From assembly GCF_027359925.1 (NCBI RefSeq), contig NZ_CP114767.1, positions 1,426,001-1,490,000 on the forward strand: a stretch of DNA of 64,000 bases, read 5' to 3'. The notes under the pieces were generated by a model. It saw only the letters and a list, made by a program, of their open reading frames with translations, did no database searches and had not been told where the DNA came from. Of this stretch, positions 11,026 through 21,810 are shown piece by piece. Each line of letters begins with the position of its first letter. The first letter of the stretch is position 1. Made by a program: the position numbers and the translations under genes. Source of the DNA: Hymenobacter canadensis (GTDB lineage: Bacteria; Bacteroidota; Bacteroidia; Cytophagales; Hymenobacteraceae).

Positions 11026-14000
11026 TTACAAGATGATTAAGCGGGCCAGCTTTATCGATCCGGCCGAGCCGTTAGACATCCGCAGGTACACCCGGTACGT
11101 GGTGCCGTCAACCAGGGTCAATGCGGCACTTCGGCTTCTGCCGTACACCTGATCCGCGTTTTGTGCGAAGCCCGTTACGGGATTTCCTGCCAAGTCGTAG
11201 AGCGACATCCGCAGGGCTGATGTGAACGAGTCGCTACGGCCAACCATTTCCAGGTACACGCTTCGGCCAGCCGGCAGGTAGGCGGCATTCCACAGGAAAT
11301 CCGTACCGTCGATTAGCGTGTCCGTCGCCGTGCTGCAGTACAGGGGAGTGGCCTGGAAACCGATCAGCGGAATGACCGAAGCCTGTGAGGCGGCCGTTAC
11401 GCTGGCCCAGGCTCCATCGCCCCGCAGGTAAGTCGTTGCGGAACGGGTACCCGTGGCCGAGAGCTTATCCACGGTGATGGTGGAGGCACCAAAACGGGCG
11501 GCAGCAAGCGTACCGGAGTTAATCTGCGAAGCTGGCAAGGAAGGAATTCGAGCCGTAGCAAACGTGCCTGTAGTGATAGTGCCCGCGTCCTGCGTGCCCG
11601 TATGGTTGGCCCGGTTCAGCACCGAGGCCCGGTAGGTGGCATCCAGCTTGCCGGACAGAATGGAGTTATCGGCGATCTTTTCGTTGGTGATGCCTAGATT
11701 CTGCAGCTTGTTGGTCGTGACGTTGCCATCGGCGATATGCGCTGACAGTATTCGGTTATCGTTGTGATAGAACAGCAGGTTGCCGCTGCCGTCCAGTGCA
11801 GCTCGCATGTCCGCATCATTGCTATTGACTACCGCTTGCACACTGGCGCCAGTAATTGTAACTGAACCTGAACCGGCACTTTCCAGTGTATCGATACGGG
11901 CATCCATAGCAGCATCCGCCGCGTCCACGTAGCTCTGCGCGACGCCAGCACTCGCCACCGGCCGCTCATCCACAAGCGTGACGCAATCGATGTCCCCAAC
12001 GATTGTCGTGCTACCACGCAGAATCACGGTAGTTCCCTGCACGGCCACCACGCCTGGCGTGCCCAAGACGCTGTAGTTCGTTAATTCCACTACCTGTCCA
12101 GCTTCCTTGGTGGAACGGATAAGTGGGAAATTGCCGGGTGTCCGGGTGGTGGAGTATGCCACGCCGTTACGCAGGGTGAGCTTGCTGTTTGGCTGCTCCA
12201 CCGTCGCCTTTGAACTGTCGTTCAGCAGCAGGTTGCCTTCATACTCAATGGTCCCTCCAGTGAAGACGCCTAGGGTGGTGGAGGTGCCGCTGGCTTGCAC
12301 GAAGCAGTGCTTTGCCACGATCCTGCCGGTGCCCGCCTGCCGGATGGCCCGGCCCCCGCTTGCACCAGCAAAGGTGACGTTTTTCAGCAGCACCGTGCTG
12401 GTGTTCGTGATCATCAGGATGCCATACGCGCCGCTTTCCTTTACCAGAAGCGTCATGTTTTCTACCGTCAGGTCCACGTTTTCCTGGTCGGAGTAGATGG
12501 CACTGGCAAAATTCGTGTTCAGGTACGCCAGCGAGCCGCCACCATTGATGATCGTCTTACCGGTTGGCAGACGGAACAGAGGGCCGGTGGTGGCCTCAGA
12601 GCCAATGGCGTAGCTGTTGGTGTTCAGCGTCACGCCGGCCGGCAGGGCAAAATTGACTTCCGTCCCGCCGGGCAGCGGCGTGATGGCGCTGGCGATGTTG
12701 ACGGTATCGCCGGGCTGCGAAGCATCCAGCGCCTGCTGCCAGGTAGCGTAGAAAATCCGGGTGCGGTCTAGCTTAACGATGTTGGCATAATTGCTCGTGC
12801 TAAGGTCTATGCCGCTGACGACGGATTCCAAGTCATCCACCCGGCCATCAAGGGCCGCGTCGCCTGCCACGCGGGCAGAAATCTCTGCGTTCAGTTCAGC
12901 CTGAGTAACGTCTCCGGTTGGTACAGGTGAAGTTTCCAATGCATCGATACGGGCATCCAGAGCAGCGTCGGCAATATCTACATAATCCTTACTGGCGGAT
13001 TCAGCATTCGGACGCAGGTCAATAATGGTGGCGAACCCCGGCCCAACACCAAAACTGCCGCTGAACGAACGAGTGCTGCCTTCTAGCAGGATAGTACCGT
13101 CTCCGACATTCCAGCCGTTGGCGTCATTAATGATGCAGTCCACAATGCGCAGGAAACACCCCGCCTCCACCTTCACTTTCGAGAAGAAGGTACAGCCATC
13201 GATACGTGGGGTCTGGTAGTTATTAGCCCCATAAGCAGAGCGCACATAGCCGGACCAGTAGTTCTCAATCTTGAGGTCACGCAGCACGGTTTGTGGTGCT
13301 AGATTAAGGTCGAATCCCTGATTAGTATCGAAGCTACCCAGGCGGAAATAGCGCATATTGCCAAGCAGCGTCGTGCCTTGACGCAGGTTGATGGTGCCGG
13401 TTGAATCGTAAACCGTGTTTACCTCAATCAGCCCGTGATTGCCGACAAAATCGGCTGCCAAGTGAACCCGGTCAGCCGCTGGGTCAGCCGCAGTGCCCTC
13501 GTACACTTCCCCACTCAGCTTACGGGCAAAGATTTTACGGCGCGAATCTCCGATCCGAGGGTCTTGATTAGTAACAAATCTATTCGCGGCAGAAGGTGTG
13601 CCATTAGTGCCGCTCAGCGCATTCTGCTGGTCTGGTGTGAGTAGCGTACCTGGCTCCTGCCCTTCCAGCACATCAATACGGGCATCTAAGGCAGCATCGG
13701 CTGTATCTACATACTGCTGCGTCACATCGCCGGCACCGTTGACTTTAAGCCAATACAGGTTCGTGGCCGTCGGAGCGACCTGACTATTCTGGATGTTCTG
13801 CTTGGCACTGAACACGTTGCCGCCGCTACTCACTAACTGGCCCTTGATATAGGAGCCAGGAACCCATTCAGAAACCACTGCCACAATGTCGTCGATACGA
13901 CCAGTAAGCGAGGCATCCAGCACTGCTATCTCTATTCGTAGTGTATCTACGTCATCCTCCACTACGCCGAGGCGATTTTGAAGAACTGTATCATCATAGA

Positions 14001-14811
14001 CGTAAGCGCCACCACCGCCACCGGACAGAAACTCCCAGTCCTCTTCAGACGGCGCTGGTGGCAACTCAGAAATAACCGATACGAAGGTGCCGGCGATATC
14101 ATGTTTAGCTCGTAGCAGCTGCCCCTGATAGACGACTACTTCATGCTTCTTGTAGCTTCCCTCCAACCAATCCTTAATCTTCACCAGTCCGGCCGGATTC
14201 ACTTCGCGCCAGTTCTCATCTGTTGAAAGCCCTGTTGGAACAGGAATCTGATTGTCTGAAAACTCGCTCTTCACCAGTTCCTTACGGGCCACGAACAGAC
14301 GCAGGAACGTGTCAACAACGAACTTGACCGTGTCGCCCTCGTCGTAACTGGCTTGGAATGGGTTGAAGTCTACAATGCCTTTCACCTGATCCTCCAGGCT
14401 GTCCTTCTCTACCCACTTGGCCGTGATGCGATCGCCAACAAATGTTCCGTCCAGCCAGACGGTGAGCGGGCCGGTCTGGCTATAAACCAGGATATATTCC
14501 TTACCTGGAAATTCCGCCTTGCAGATAGTGCCGAGGCAGAGAAAGGCAGGATTGAGGCTCACCAATGTTGAGTCACCCTCTCGGTACCCCACATGGTTCG
14601 CATCATAGAAGCGCACCATCTTATAGCCCGACTTGGCATTATTAGCACCCGGTAAGTTGTTGGCGACCGTCTGCACCAGGGTAGGCACCGACACTCTGAA
14701 ATTCTCGTCGCTGACGCTGCTCTCTACCTCAATGATCTTGTCAATGAGTTGCGCCTCCTGGTTGATGGCGTTGAGGTCTTTAATTCTGTATTTATTCTGC
14801 TCGATTGGCAT
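11026..14811 (-). CDS. tail fibre / receptor-binding protein
   Basis: A 1261-residue virion protein. The N-terminal 150 residues probably attach to the tail tip. Glycine/Ser segments alternate with recurring short coiled-coil repeats of the form ADAALDARIDVLE (at least four, near residues 375, 620, 650 and 975), typical of trimeric fibres. Residues 690-960 have many short strands with N/G turns, as in a beta-helix or jelly-roll shaft. The C-terminal 150 residues carry TTGTF-type repeats (NHTGTQDAGTITTGTFATAR) and a beta-rich knob. It should decide host range. ATG at 14811. Confidence 0.8.
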   Translation of the reverse strand: MPIEQNKYRIKDLNAINQEAQLIDKIIEVESSVSDENFRVSVPTLVQTVANNLPGANNAKSGYKMVRFYDANHVGYREGDSTLVSLNPAFLCLGTICKAEFPGKEYILVYSQTGPLTVWLDGTFVGDRITAKWVEKDSLEDQVKGIVDFNPFQASYDEGDTVKFVVDTFLRLFVARKELVKSEFSDNQIPVPTGLSTDENWREVNPAGLVKIKDWLEGSYKKHEVVVYQGQLLRAKHDIAGTFVSVISELPPAPSEEDWEFLSGGGGGAYVYDDTVLQNRLGVVEDDVDTLRIEIAVLDASLTGRIDDIVAVVSEWVPGSYIKGQLVSSGGNVFSAKQNIQNSQVAPTATNLYWLKVNGAGDVTQQYVDTADAALDARIDVLEGQEPGTLLTPDQQNALSGTNGTPSAANRFVTNQDPRIGDSRRKIFARKLSGEVYEGTAADPAADRVHLAADFVGNHGLIEVNTVYDSTGTINLRQGTTLLGNMRYFRLGSFDTNQGFDLNLAPQTVLRDLKIENYWSGYVRSAYGANNYQTPRIDGCTFFSKVKVEAGCFLRIVDCIINDANGWNVGDGTILLEGSTRSFSGSFGVGPGFATIIDLRPNAESASKDYVDIADAALDARIDALETSPVPTGDVTQAELNAEISARVAGDAALDGRVDDLESVVSGIDLSTSNYANIVKLDRTRIFYATWQQALDASQPGDTVNIASAITPLPGGTEVNFALPAGVTLNTNSYAIGSEATTGPLFRLPTGKTIINGGGSLAYLNTNFASAIYSDQENVDLTVENMTLLVKESGAYGILMITNTSTVLLKNVTFAGASGGRAIRQAGTGRIVAKHCFVQASGTSTTLGVFTGGTIEYEGNLLLNDSSKATVEQPNSKLTLRNGVAYSTTRTPGNFPLIRSTKEAGQVVELTNYSVLGTPGVVAVQGTTVILRGSTTIVGDIDCVTLVDERPVASAGVAQSYVDAADAAMDARIDTLESAGSGSVTITGASVQAVVNSNDADMRAALDGSGNLLFYHNDNRILSAHIADGNVTTNKLQNLGITNEKIADNSILSGKLDATYRASVLNRANHTGTQDAGTITTGTFATARIPSLPASQINSGTLAAARFGASTITVDKLSATGTRSATTYLRGDGAWASVTAASQASVIPLIGFQATPLYCSTATDTLIDGTDFLWNAAYLPAGRSVYLEMVGRSDSFTSALRMSLYDLAGNPVTGFAQNADQVYGRSRSAALTLVDGTTYRVYLRMSNGSAGSIKLARLIIL

Positions 14812-14859
14812 AGACTAGTTCCTTGATTACAGTCTATGTATCGTGGCGGTGCAAACGCT

Positions 14860-14892
14860 AAAAGCCCCATAAGACTAGCTCATGGGGCTTTT
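14860..14892 (-). terminator. terminator after the tail-tip gene
   Basis: AAAAGCCCCAT and ATGGGGCTTTT form an 11-bp stem, lying between the tail-tip stop and the tail-fibre start. The fibre gene may therefore need its own promoter or read-through. Confidence 0.75.
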
Positions 14893-14908
14893 CAGATCAT
14901 CTAAAGCA

Positions 14909-17900
14909 TCAGGATTGACGAGCGATCCGGTAGCCTTCTATTCCATTCTTGAAGCTGATTCGATAGCCCTGATCGGTGCCTTTAGAGGCGCTACGAACTC
15001 TATCCGGCAGCTCAGGCTCTACATCCCCGTAGTTACCGGAAGCCAGTCTGCGAACCGTGATCTGGGCTGTACCCTTGCGCTCCTTCTTGAAGCAGGAGAT
15101 GACCAGGAATCGGCCATCTATGTCCTCTGGCATATCCAACATGAGCCCAATTCTTAGGAAGTCGATACCAGGGCCACGCACTTCGCCGGTTACCTCGGAA
15201 TTAGGAAAGGCTCTGAGCGCCATCCTGTCTTGCACGGCATTATCGAGCAGCGGGGTATACGCTGGATAAGCAGGTCTTTTCCAACCGGTGGTCGCTCTGA
15301 AATCCACCAGCGAAACGGCATGTCGCCACGCGTACACATCCATTCTTTTAGGTGGTAGCGCCTGACCAGCCGCTCCAGGCAAACGGGGAAGATCAGCGTG
15401 CACCAGTTGTAAATCTTCCAGGCGAATGCCGGTCTGTACGGGATTAGTGACTTCGAAATAGTCTTGCTTCTGCTCACTCCAATCGACCAAGCCAGGCTGT
15501 ATGGCAATGGCAATGCTGTTGACCCGGACGCTGCCCGTTCCCTGCACGGCCACCGGAGCCAGCAGGCGCACCCGCACCGAGGTTCCTGGCAGACCAGTGA
15601 GTAGCGGCAGGCTGTATTCCTTCCACTTGTCCTGGCTGGACAATTCCACCTCGATAGGCTGACCATACGGACTACCATCGCAGAGTACCTGAAAGTAGAG
15701 GCTTACCAATACCGGTTCCGGGTTGTTAGTAACAGGGTCTACGATAGCTTTGAAACGGATAATCATACCGTCCTCGTCCTGACCAGTGAGGTGCGGCACA
15801 GGAGGCGAAAGCAGATAGTTGTCGGGGCTGATGGCGCTGCTGTAACCACTGAATTGCACCGCATACTCCTTGGCTTTCTCCCCTTTGGCGCGGGCTGTAG
15901 CAAGGGCACCGTTCATAGTCCAGTAGAGCGGTCGCACATTGCTACCATCCCACTCCACGAAGTCACCGTTGCGAAACAGGTTTTCCTCTAGCTGTAGGTC
16001 TACCACTGCCTTACCGATCTGAGCAGCGGCTACCACGGTATGCGTCTGACTGCTATTGATCCAGTATAGCTCCCGTTCACCCGTTGCAAACTTGGATTCC
16101 AGGATGCGTAGCGGCACGGAACCCGTATCGACGTTCAGCAATCGCTGCCCAGCCGGTGACCATACGCGCGTTTCAAAGCCTTCATACACCTCGTTCAAGG
16201 ATATTATTTTCCAGTAGCCATCCGCCTGAAACATCATGGCATTGAACAAACGTAGGAGGTTATCCAACACGGTACGAACGTCGATAATGTCCTCGTCGGC
16301 AATGACCTTTTCATCCTTCTTATTGTAGGCATTACGATGCACGTAGGCTTCCGCTAACGGGTCTGCATCTGCCGCCATCAGGCGGTCACGCAGGTTCACG
16401 CCGCAGAAAACAGGCAGATTTACATCACAATAGGACAGACACTTGAGAACGATGGAAAGCATGCTGGTGCGCCCCACCTGCCGTTCACGCAAGTGGTTGA
16501 CGAACTTGGTATTCTTGAGCTGACCCAAACCATCGGTGGCCGTGATGGTCACCTTCTGCCCTGCTCCTAGCAGTTTTTCCGTGTAGCTGGTGGCATCGAT
16601 GTACCCCCTGAACTGCAAGCGGCCATCACGATAGTAATCGACTCGGTGGTTGCGGTCATCCTTCTTGATCGTATCCAGAAATTGCTGGGCCAAGTCGGTG
16701 TAGACGTTGAAATCGAGGTTGGCCCCTACCGCTTCCGGAAGGTATCCGGCAGGACTTCCACCGCTATCCCAGCTCAGCATGACCGGGGCATCCGTACCGC
16801 AAACGCTGGTTTCTGGCCCGTTCCAATCACGCTCCAGAATGAAGATTTCCAGCGGTACCCCGACCTCATCATCGAACAAGAGCTTCCAGCGCTTGCGGTA
16901 ACGGTCTTCGATAGTGAAAGTCGCCTGCACATATCGATCCTGCGCATCGTAAATGTCCATCTCGTAAGTGCCCGCGTACAGGTTTTCATAGATGCCGGTG
17001 GCATTGTCCTGCACATAGCCAGCTCGTACACCAGCGCGCAAATGGTAACGGATCGGTAGGCTAGGGCTGGTAGCGGTCACCCACACGCTACCGTTCTCTG
17101 CACCCGCCTCATCAATGTCATTCTTGATGATATCGACCACCTTCAGATCGCCTACATTGGTTTCCACTGATGGCACCGAGTCATCAAATATGATGCGGTC
17201 AGTGTCGCCGGCAATGGAAGGATTGGCGGTATGAAAGCGCACTCGGCGGGTAATGGAACCGATGGCATATTGGTCGATGACCTGGCTCTCATCGATGGCA
17301 TAGTAGAAGTAATCATAGCCTTCCACCTTCTCCCAATAGTCGTTGTTGCCGCCGATGGTCGGCGCGGGTAACACGCCAGTCGGAAAGTTGCGGGATTCCA
17401 GGCGGGTTCTGGCCTTGTAGAATCCGGCCCAGTCGTGACGCATGATATCGCCCTGCTCGTAGTACCAGTAACCACCGGCAACGGGTGCGGGCGAGCTGAA
17501 GAAGGGCGAGAAGTTGTCGGGCGGGTTAGGGTACGGCTCACTGGTGGCAGTCACGCGGAACTTCACGTAGCCGACCTGATCTTGTGGCCCAAAGCTGATC
17601 TGCTTCCAATAGCCTTGTTGCACGCCGTTAGGATCTGGATAAGGCTGTTTCTGGCTACCAGTTACCTGCATGTCGCGTAGGGCTTGGAAATACCAGCGAC
17701 TCTCGCCGTTGGTGCCGGCGGCGTTGGTGCCACCGTAGAGCACGATATCCCCTACTCGGTAACGAGGCGTGTATTGATAGAAGTCAGGAAAGGTGAGCGT
17801 GATAGGCGCGACTGTGTAGCCCTGCTTCGTGGTCTTATCCCACGCGTAGCCTTGTAGCGCACCAGGATTACGGCCATTGTACACGAACTCATACTTGAAC

Positions 17901-18496
17901 CAGTGCACTGCCGAGCTACCTCCACCGCCTGTACCTGGTGCATTGCCCGCTGTCACCGTGACGGTATTGGTATTGCGCTGACAGTTGCCCGCGTCCTGTA
18001 GCTGGGCGCTGTAAGTACCCTGCGGCACGTTGCGGTAGGTGAAGGCGAAGTAGTTGGGATTTACCAATACCGTTTCCGTGGGCGCACCCAGCGTGGCGAT
18101 GTAGCATTGTACCGGCGGAAACGAACTGCTAGCCTCCACTCGAATCAGTCCGTCAGCACTGGTTGTGGTAGTGGTAGGCAGCGCAAAGGCTTCGGGTGTG
18201 AAGAGGTCACACGTACCATCGCATTCTCGGCTGTCCACATCGACCGGATAGAAAGCCCCACCGGCTCCCATCGTAATCTCCCGGCGCTTACCAACGCCAT
18301 TTACAGTCACACAGTAGCTTTCCAGGATAGTGCCTTCGGCTAATACGAAGTAGTTGCACGAGAAAGCACTAACCGTGACGGTATCAGTAGCATTGAGCCC
18401 TTGTTGGCTGCGACCAGTTGTGTAGTAGACATCGGTCTTGAATACGCTGTTGTCCGGCTGGTTGACGCAGTAGGTTTGGATGAGGGTTCTTGCCAT
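14909..18496 (-). CDS. tail tip / baseplate hub protein
   Basis: The ATG at 18496 (MARTLIQTYCVNQPDNSVF) gives 1195 residues; the frame extends to 18574 only through a terminator hairpin, so the upstream start is rejected. The N-terminal 500 residues are cysteine- and aromatic-rich, with NPNYFAFTYRNVPQGTYSAQ-type beta modules. The middle, from WKLLFDDEVGVPLEIFILER to YRDGRLQFRGYIDATSYTEK, resembles hub proteins that come after the tape measure in Bacteroidetes siphophages. The C-terminal part is a beta-sandwich, carbohydrate-binding-like region. Assignment rests on position and overall design. Confidence 0.7.
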   Translation of the reverse strand: MARTLIQTYCVNQPDNSVFKTDVYYTTGRSQQGLNATDTVTVSAFSCNYFVLAEGTILESYCVTVNGVGKRREITMGAGGAFYPVDVDSRECDGTCDLFTPEAFALPTTTTTSADGLIRVEASSSFPPVQCYIATLGAPTETVLVNPNYFAFTYRNVPQGTYSAQLQDAGNCQRNTNTVTVTAGNAPGTGGGGSSAVHWFKYEFVYNGRNPGALQGYAWDKTTKQGYTVAPITLTFPDFYQYTPRYRVGDIVLYGGTNAAGTNGESRWYFQALRDMQVTGSQKQPYPDPNGVQQGYWKQISFGPQDQVGYVKFRVTATSEPYPNPPDNFSPFFSSPAPVAGGYWYYEQGDIMRHDWAGFYKARTRLESRNFPTGVLPAPTIGGNNDYWEKVEGYDYFYYAIDESQVIDQYAIGSITRRVRFHTANPSIAGDTDRIIFDDSVPSVETNVGDLKVVDIIKNDIDEAGAENGSVWVTATSPSLPIRYHLRAGVRAGYVQDNATGIYENLYAGTYEMDIYDAQDRYVQATFTIEDRYRKRWKLLFDDEVGVPLEIFILERDWNGPETSVCGTDAPVMLSWDSGGSPAGYLPEAVGANLDFNVYTDLAQQFLDTIKKDDRNHRVDYYRDGRLQFRGYIDATSYTEKLLGAGQKVTITATDGLGQLKNTKFVNHLRERQVGRTSMLSIVLKCLSYCDVNLPVFCGVNLRDRLMAADADPLAEAYVHRNAYNKKDEKVIADEDIIDVRTVLDNLLRLFNAMMFQADGYWKIISLNEVYEGFETRVWSPAGQRLLNVDTGSVPLRILESKFATGERELYWINSSQTHTVVAAAQIGKAVVDLQLEENLFRNGDFVEWDGSNVRPLYWTMNGALATARAKGEKAKEYAVQFSGYSSAISPDNYLLSPPVPHLTGQDEDGMIIRFKAIVDPVTNNPEPVLVSLYFQVLCDGSPYGQPIEVELSSQDKWKEYSLPLLTGLPGTSVRVRLLAPVAVQGTGSVRVNSIAIAIQPGLVDWSEQKQDYFEVTNPVQTGIRLEDLQLVHADLPRLPGAAGQALPPKRMDVYAWRHAVSLVDFRATTGWKRPAYPAYTPLLDNAVQDRMALRAFPNSEVTGEVRGPGIDFLRIGLMLDMPEDIDGRFLVISCFKKERKGTAQITVRRLASGNYGDVEPELPDRVRSASKGTDQGYRISFKNGIEGYRIARQS

Positions 18497-18541
18497 AAGT
18501 ATCGGGATATGGCCTATATATTCCCTCAGTGCATCCATAGA

Positions 18542-18571
18542 AAAAGGCTCCCAGATTACTAGGAGCCTTTT
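18542..18571 (-). terminator. terminator after the tape measure gene
   Basis: AAAAGGCTCC and GGAGCCTTTT form a 10-bp stem with a 10-nt loop, immediately after the tape measure stop codon. Confidence 0.8.
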
Positions 18572-18580
18572 CATTTCATT

Positions 18581-21500
18581 CTAGCGGGTATTCGTCAGGC
18601 GGTAGCTATCGACCTGCATAACGGAGCGAAGTTGTGTGCCCTCAGCCCTCAGTTCAACTGGCAGGAACTTCACCTCGATCAGCAAATTGTTCTCCTTGGT
18701 CTTCGTGACGTTTGAGGTGGGAGTTGCGATGGCAGAAGTAGATGGCGTGCTGGATTGATTGCCGCCGGCTATTGCCTTTCCTCCGAATCCAACGAGCGTA
18801 CCAGCGAGTGCCAAAGCACCACCAGCCGCTAGCTCCAATCCACCAGCCGTTACCATTGCCGCATTGCCTGTCGCAAGACCCAGCGCAACGTGACCGGCTC
18901 CCAGCAGCAACAGCTGCTTGCCGAAGTCCTTCATGAAGTTGCCGATGATGGACAAGGTCTGGCCGAAGATGCTACGCAGTCCTTCGGTAACACTCATCTG
19001 GCCAGTAATGATGTTGCCAATGCCTTCTACTATCACCAAGCCAATATCAGCCAATGCCGCCGATGCCTGAGCAGCAGCACCCGCGTACACATCGGTGAGA
19101 TCGAGTTGCGACTTCAAACCAGCAACAGCATCCTGGGCTTGTCGGATCATCGCCTCACTGGCTCCGTTGGTTTGCAATTCCTTTATCGCCTGCTGGCTCC
19201 TACGAATGCGTTCCTCCAACTCATCCTGTGCTTTGCCCGATGCCAGGTCAGCGAAGTTATCGCCGCCACCTGTGAGTGAATTCCGTGCCCCTGGTGACGC
19301 GCTATTGAGTCCTTCTAGCAGATCATCAGCCGCAGCATCCCGCTTCGCCTGGGCAGCCGCTACACGCGCTTTCTCCAGCTCCTGTTGCAAGACCTTGGCA
19401 TGTTCAATCTCCGCAGCCAGGAAGCGGTTGTTTTCCTCGGCACCCTTCTTGCGAAGTGCCTCTACGGCTTGAAGTGAGGTGCTGAGTTGAGCCTCCAGGA
19501 TCTTGACTCTTTCCACACTCTCATCCGCATTCTTGCCGAGGGCCAGTATCTGTTCCCCGGTTGCGGTGATGGCTTCCTCGGCGTTGAGAAAGATCTGCTT
19601 GAAGTCCGCATTCTGTTTGTATTCGTTGCTCAACTCGATCAGACGCACATACTCAGCTGATGCGGCCTTGAACTGCGGCGACTGCTCCACCTTTCCGGTC
19701 TTATCGAGTTCGATGAGCTTATCCATGAAGGTCTTGTAGACCCTGGCTTTTTCCCCGGCCACGTCATATGCTTCCCCTTGGAGCTTGAACTCGTTGTTGA
19801 CTTTGCGCAGGCCATCTCGGAAAGCATCCTGCGCTTTGGCAAGGTCGGATATGTCCTTTGCTGCTGATTTGGCCTCTGCCTTAGAGCCAATGCCCAACTC
19901 GTCAATCTGCCTGATCTGTTCCTGTTTAGCGGCGATGAGCTTGTTGTTGGAGGCTATCTTCTCGGCATCGTTGACAAGGCTGAGAGTGGATGTTTCCTTT
20001 TCCAGCGCCTGAATCTCCGCTTCCAGTGCCGCCCTCGAATCGAGGATGGCTTTCGCCTTCTTCTTGGCGGCGGCGAGTGCGGCAGCATCGCGCTTGTCCT
20101 CCGCATCGACGAGCGGCTTCATGCCAATGGTTGAACGGATCTTGTTCACCTCCGACAACGATTCAAGCTGTGCTTTCCGGGTGAGGTTGATCCGGTTTGT
20201 CAGTTCCTTGCGGAAGGCATCTCCCTCTTTGGTATCGGCGGATACTACCTTGTCCGGTAGCTGAATGCCCCTTGAATCGAACTGCACCGCTACCGTGACG
20301 CGCGTCTTGTTGAACTTGTCGAGCTGTGCCTGGACCTGCTTTAAGCGGGTGCTGAGGTCGTTGAAGTTCTCCGTGGCTGGCTTCAGTGCTGGTTCCGCCT
20401 TGGCTTTGGCGATGTTCTGCAGAGCTTTCAGATACGACTTCGCTTTGGTGGTGCTGATCTGCATAGCGTTGCCATACTCATCCGTGGCCGTGATGGCGCC
20501 GGGGGTAACTTCAGCAATGCGGCGAATGATGTCTTTTAGGTTTTCCTGCTCGACTGCCGTTAAGTTGGTCTTTTTGCTCAGTTCCTCATATTTGCTCAGC
20601 AACGGATTTAACTGAGAAGCCAGGTTACCGGCGGCCGTACTGGCATCGGCAAATTCATCCTGTGCTGACTTGCTGGTTGCCACGAAATAGACCAGTCCGG
20701 CCGTTACGGCTGCTATGGCAATACCGACCGGCCCAAGACCAGCCACGAGGAAGCTACCGGCACCAGAAAGAGCCTTGAAGCCGTTGACCGCTACCGGGAT
20801 GGCCTGCCCGATGGCCCCGATGGAGAATAGTAAGGGCCCTGCTCCTGCCGCCACTCCGGCAAAGCCAAGGATCGTGCTCTGCGTAGCCGGATCAAGCGAG
20901 GCAAAAGCAGTTGCCATCTCGCCTACCTGTGTGCTGATCTTGTCTGCTAGAGCCTCTAAGCCGATTGCATTAGATGCCGCGTCACCGATCTTAGCCAGTG
21001 CCAACACACCAGCATCAGACATATTCTCCAACGCATTCTTCAGGCCGCCAGTCACCTTCGGCAGCTTCTCGAATTCAGTGGTTACGACCTCGATGAATTG
21101 CTGACTCGTTACGCCGAGTTTGCGAAGCCCTTCCGCGTTACTGACTCCGAATGCGGATTTCAGCACCGTTCCAATCTGTGGCAAAGCGTCCTTCAGCTGG
21201 TTCAGATCCTGCTGCATGACGTTGGTGGAGTTGTTGATCTGAGTCAGCGCAAGTGTCACTCTATCCAGCTCAACCTTGCCTTTGCCAACGGTTGCCAGAG
21301 CGCCACCGAATGCCAATAGGGTTCTTCTGGCTTGTTCGGCACTGTATCCGGCAGCCTGGAGGTTGGTCGCGCCCTGTAGCGCTTCTTTCAGTCCTAGACC
21401 AGGCAGCTTCGCTATTTCAAGCGTCTTCTTGATCTCCGCTCCTACATCACCAGCACCTTTGTAAACGGCGGCAAAGCCTTTTTCAAGTGCTTGAATATCC

Positions 21501-21685
21501 GCGGCTGTCTTGATGCTGGCAGCGCCTAAAAGCCCTAGCGGCAGCGTGACGTACTGCGTTAGGGAAGCACCAGTAGTTTTCGCGTAATTAGAAAGTCTTC
21601 CTAGCCCTTTCTCGGCTTTATCGATCCCCGCTTCAAAGCCATCAATGCGGGCATTTATTACAATAGCTAAATTCTCTAGATCCAC
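18581..21685 (-). CDS. tail tape measure protein
   Basis: A 1034-residue protein that fixes tail length. GTG start at 21685. It opens with MDLENLAIVINARIDGFEAG and a region typical of tape measures (ANNLQ-like helices, LTQINNSTNVMQQDLNQLKD). Hydrophobic Gly/Ala segments near residues 265-335 and 900-960 are the membrane-interacting parts, and the rest is long coiled coil rich in Ala, Lys and Glu. By the common rule of about 0.15 nm per residue the tail would be roughly 150 nm, an inference only. It lies just after the frameshifting chaperones, as in lambda. Confidence 0.92.
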   Translation of the reverse strand: MDLENLAIVINARIDGFEAGIDKAEKGLGRLSNYAKTTGASLTQYVTLPLGLLGAASIKTAADIQALEKGFAAVYKGAGDVGAEIKKTLEIAKLPGLGLKEALQGATNLQAAGYSAEQARRTLLAFGGALATVGKGKVELDRVTLALTQINNSTNVMQQDLNQLKDALPQIGTVLKSAFGVSNAEGLRKLGVTSQQFIEVVTTEFEKLPKVTGGLKNALENMSDAGVLALAKIGDAASNAIGLEALADKISTQVGEMATAFASLDPATQSTILGFAGVAAGAGPLLFSIGAIGQAIPVAVNGFKALSGAGSFLVAGLGPVGIAIAAVTAGLVYFVATSKSAQDEFADASTAAGNLASQLNPLLSKYEELSKKTNLTAVEQENLKDIIRRIAEVTPGAITATDEYGNAMQISTTKAKSYLKALQNIAKAKAEPALKPATENFNDLSTRLKQVQAQLDKFNKTRVTVAVQFDSRGIQLPDKVVSADTKEGDAFRKELTNRINLTRKAQLESLSEVNKIRSTIGMKPLVDAEDKRDAAALAAAKKKAKAILDSRAALEAEIQALEKETSTLSLVNDAEKIASNNKLIAAKQEQIRQIDELGIGSKAEAKSAAKDISDLAKAQDAFRDGLRKVNNEFKLQGEAYDVAGEKARVYKTFMDKLIELDKTGKVEQSPQFKAASAEYVRLIELSNEYKQNADFKQIFLNAEEAITATGEQILALGKNADESVERVKILEAQLSTSLQAVEALRKKGAEENNRFLAAEIEHAKVLQQELEKARVAAAQAKRDAAADDLLEGLNSASPGARNSLTGGGDNFADLASGKAQDELEERIRRSQQAIKELQTNGASEAMIRQAQDAVAGLKSQLDLTDVYAGAAAQASAALADIGLVIVEGIGNIITGQMSVTEGLRSIFGQTLSIIGNFMKDFGKQLLLLGAGHVALGLATGNAAMVTAGGLELAAGGALALAGTLVGFGGKAIAGGNQSSTPSTSAIATPTSNVTKTKENNLLIEVKFLPVELRAEGTQLRSVMQVDSYRLTNTR

Positions 21686-21810
21686 GGGTATCTATCCCAG
21701 GTGGATCAGGAAGCAAACACTCAAAAAAGCCCTACCATAGCGCTCGTTCAGCAGCCCAATAATCAGGGCGTATGCTATCTTCGGCAACCATCAACCAAAC
21801 CCTATCTATT

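Noticed and set aside
13985..14010. Possible eleventh copy of the dispersed motif (TGTATCATCATAGAC) in the tail fibre gene
   Set aside because: It lacks one base in the core and the conserved right part. It encodes YDDT within a normal stretch of the fibre protein, so chance likeness cannot be ruled out.
18497..18574. Upstream start of the tail-tip gene at 18574
   Set aside because: The extra codons lie on the terminator hairpin of the tape measure gene.
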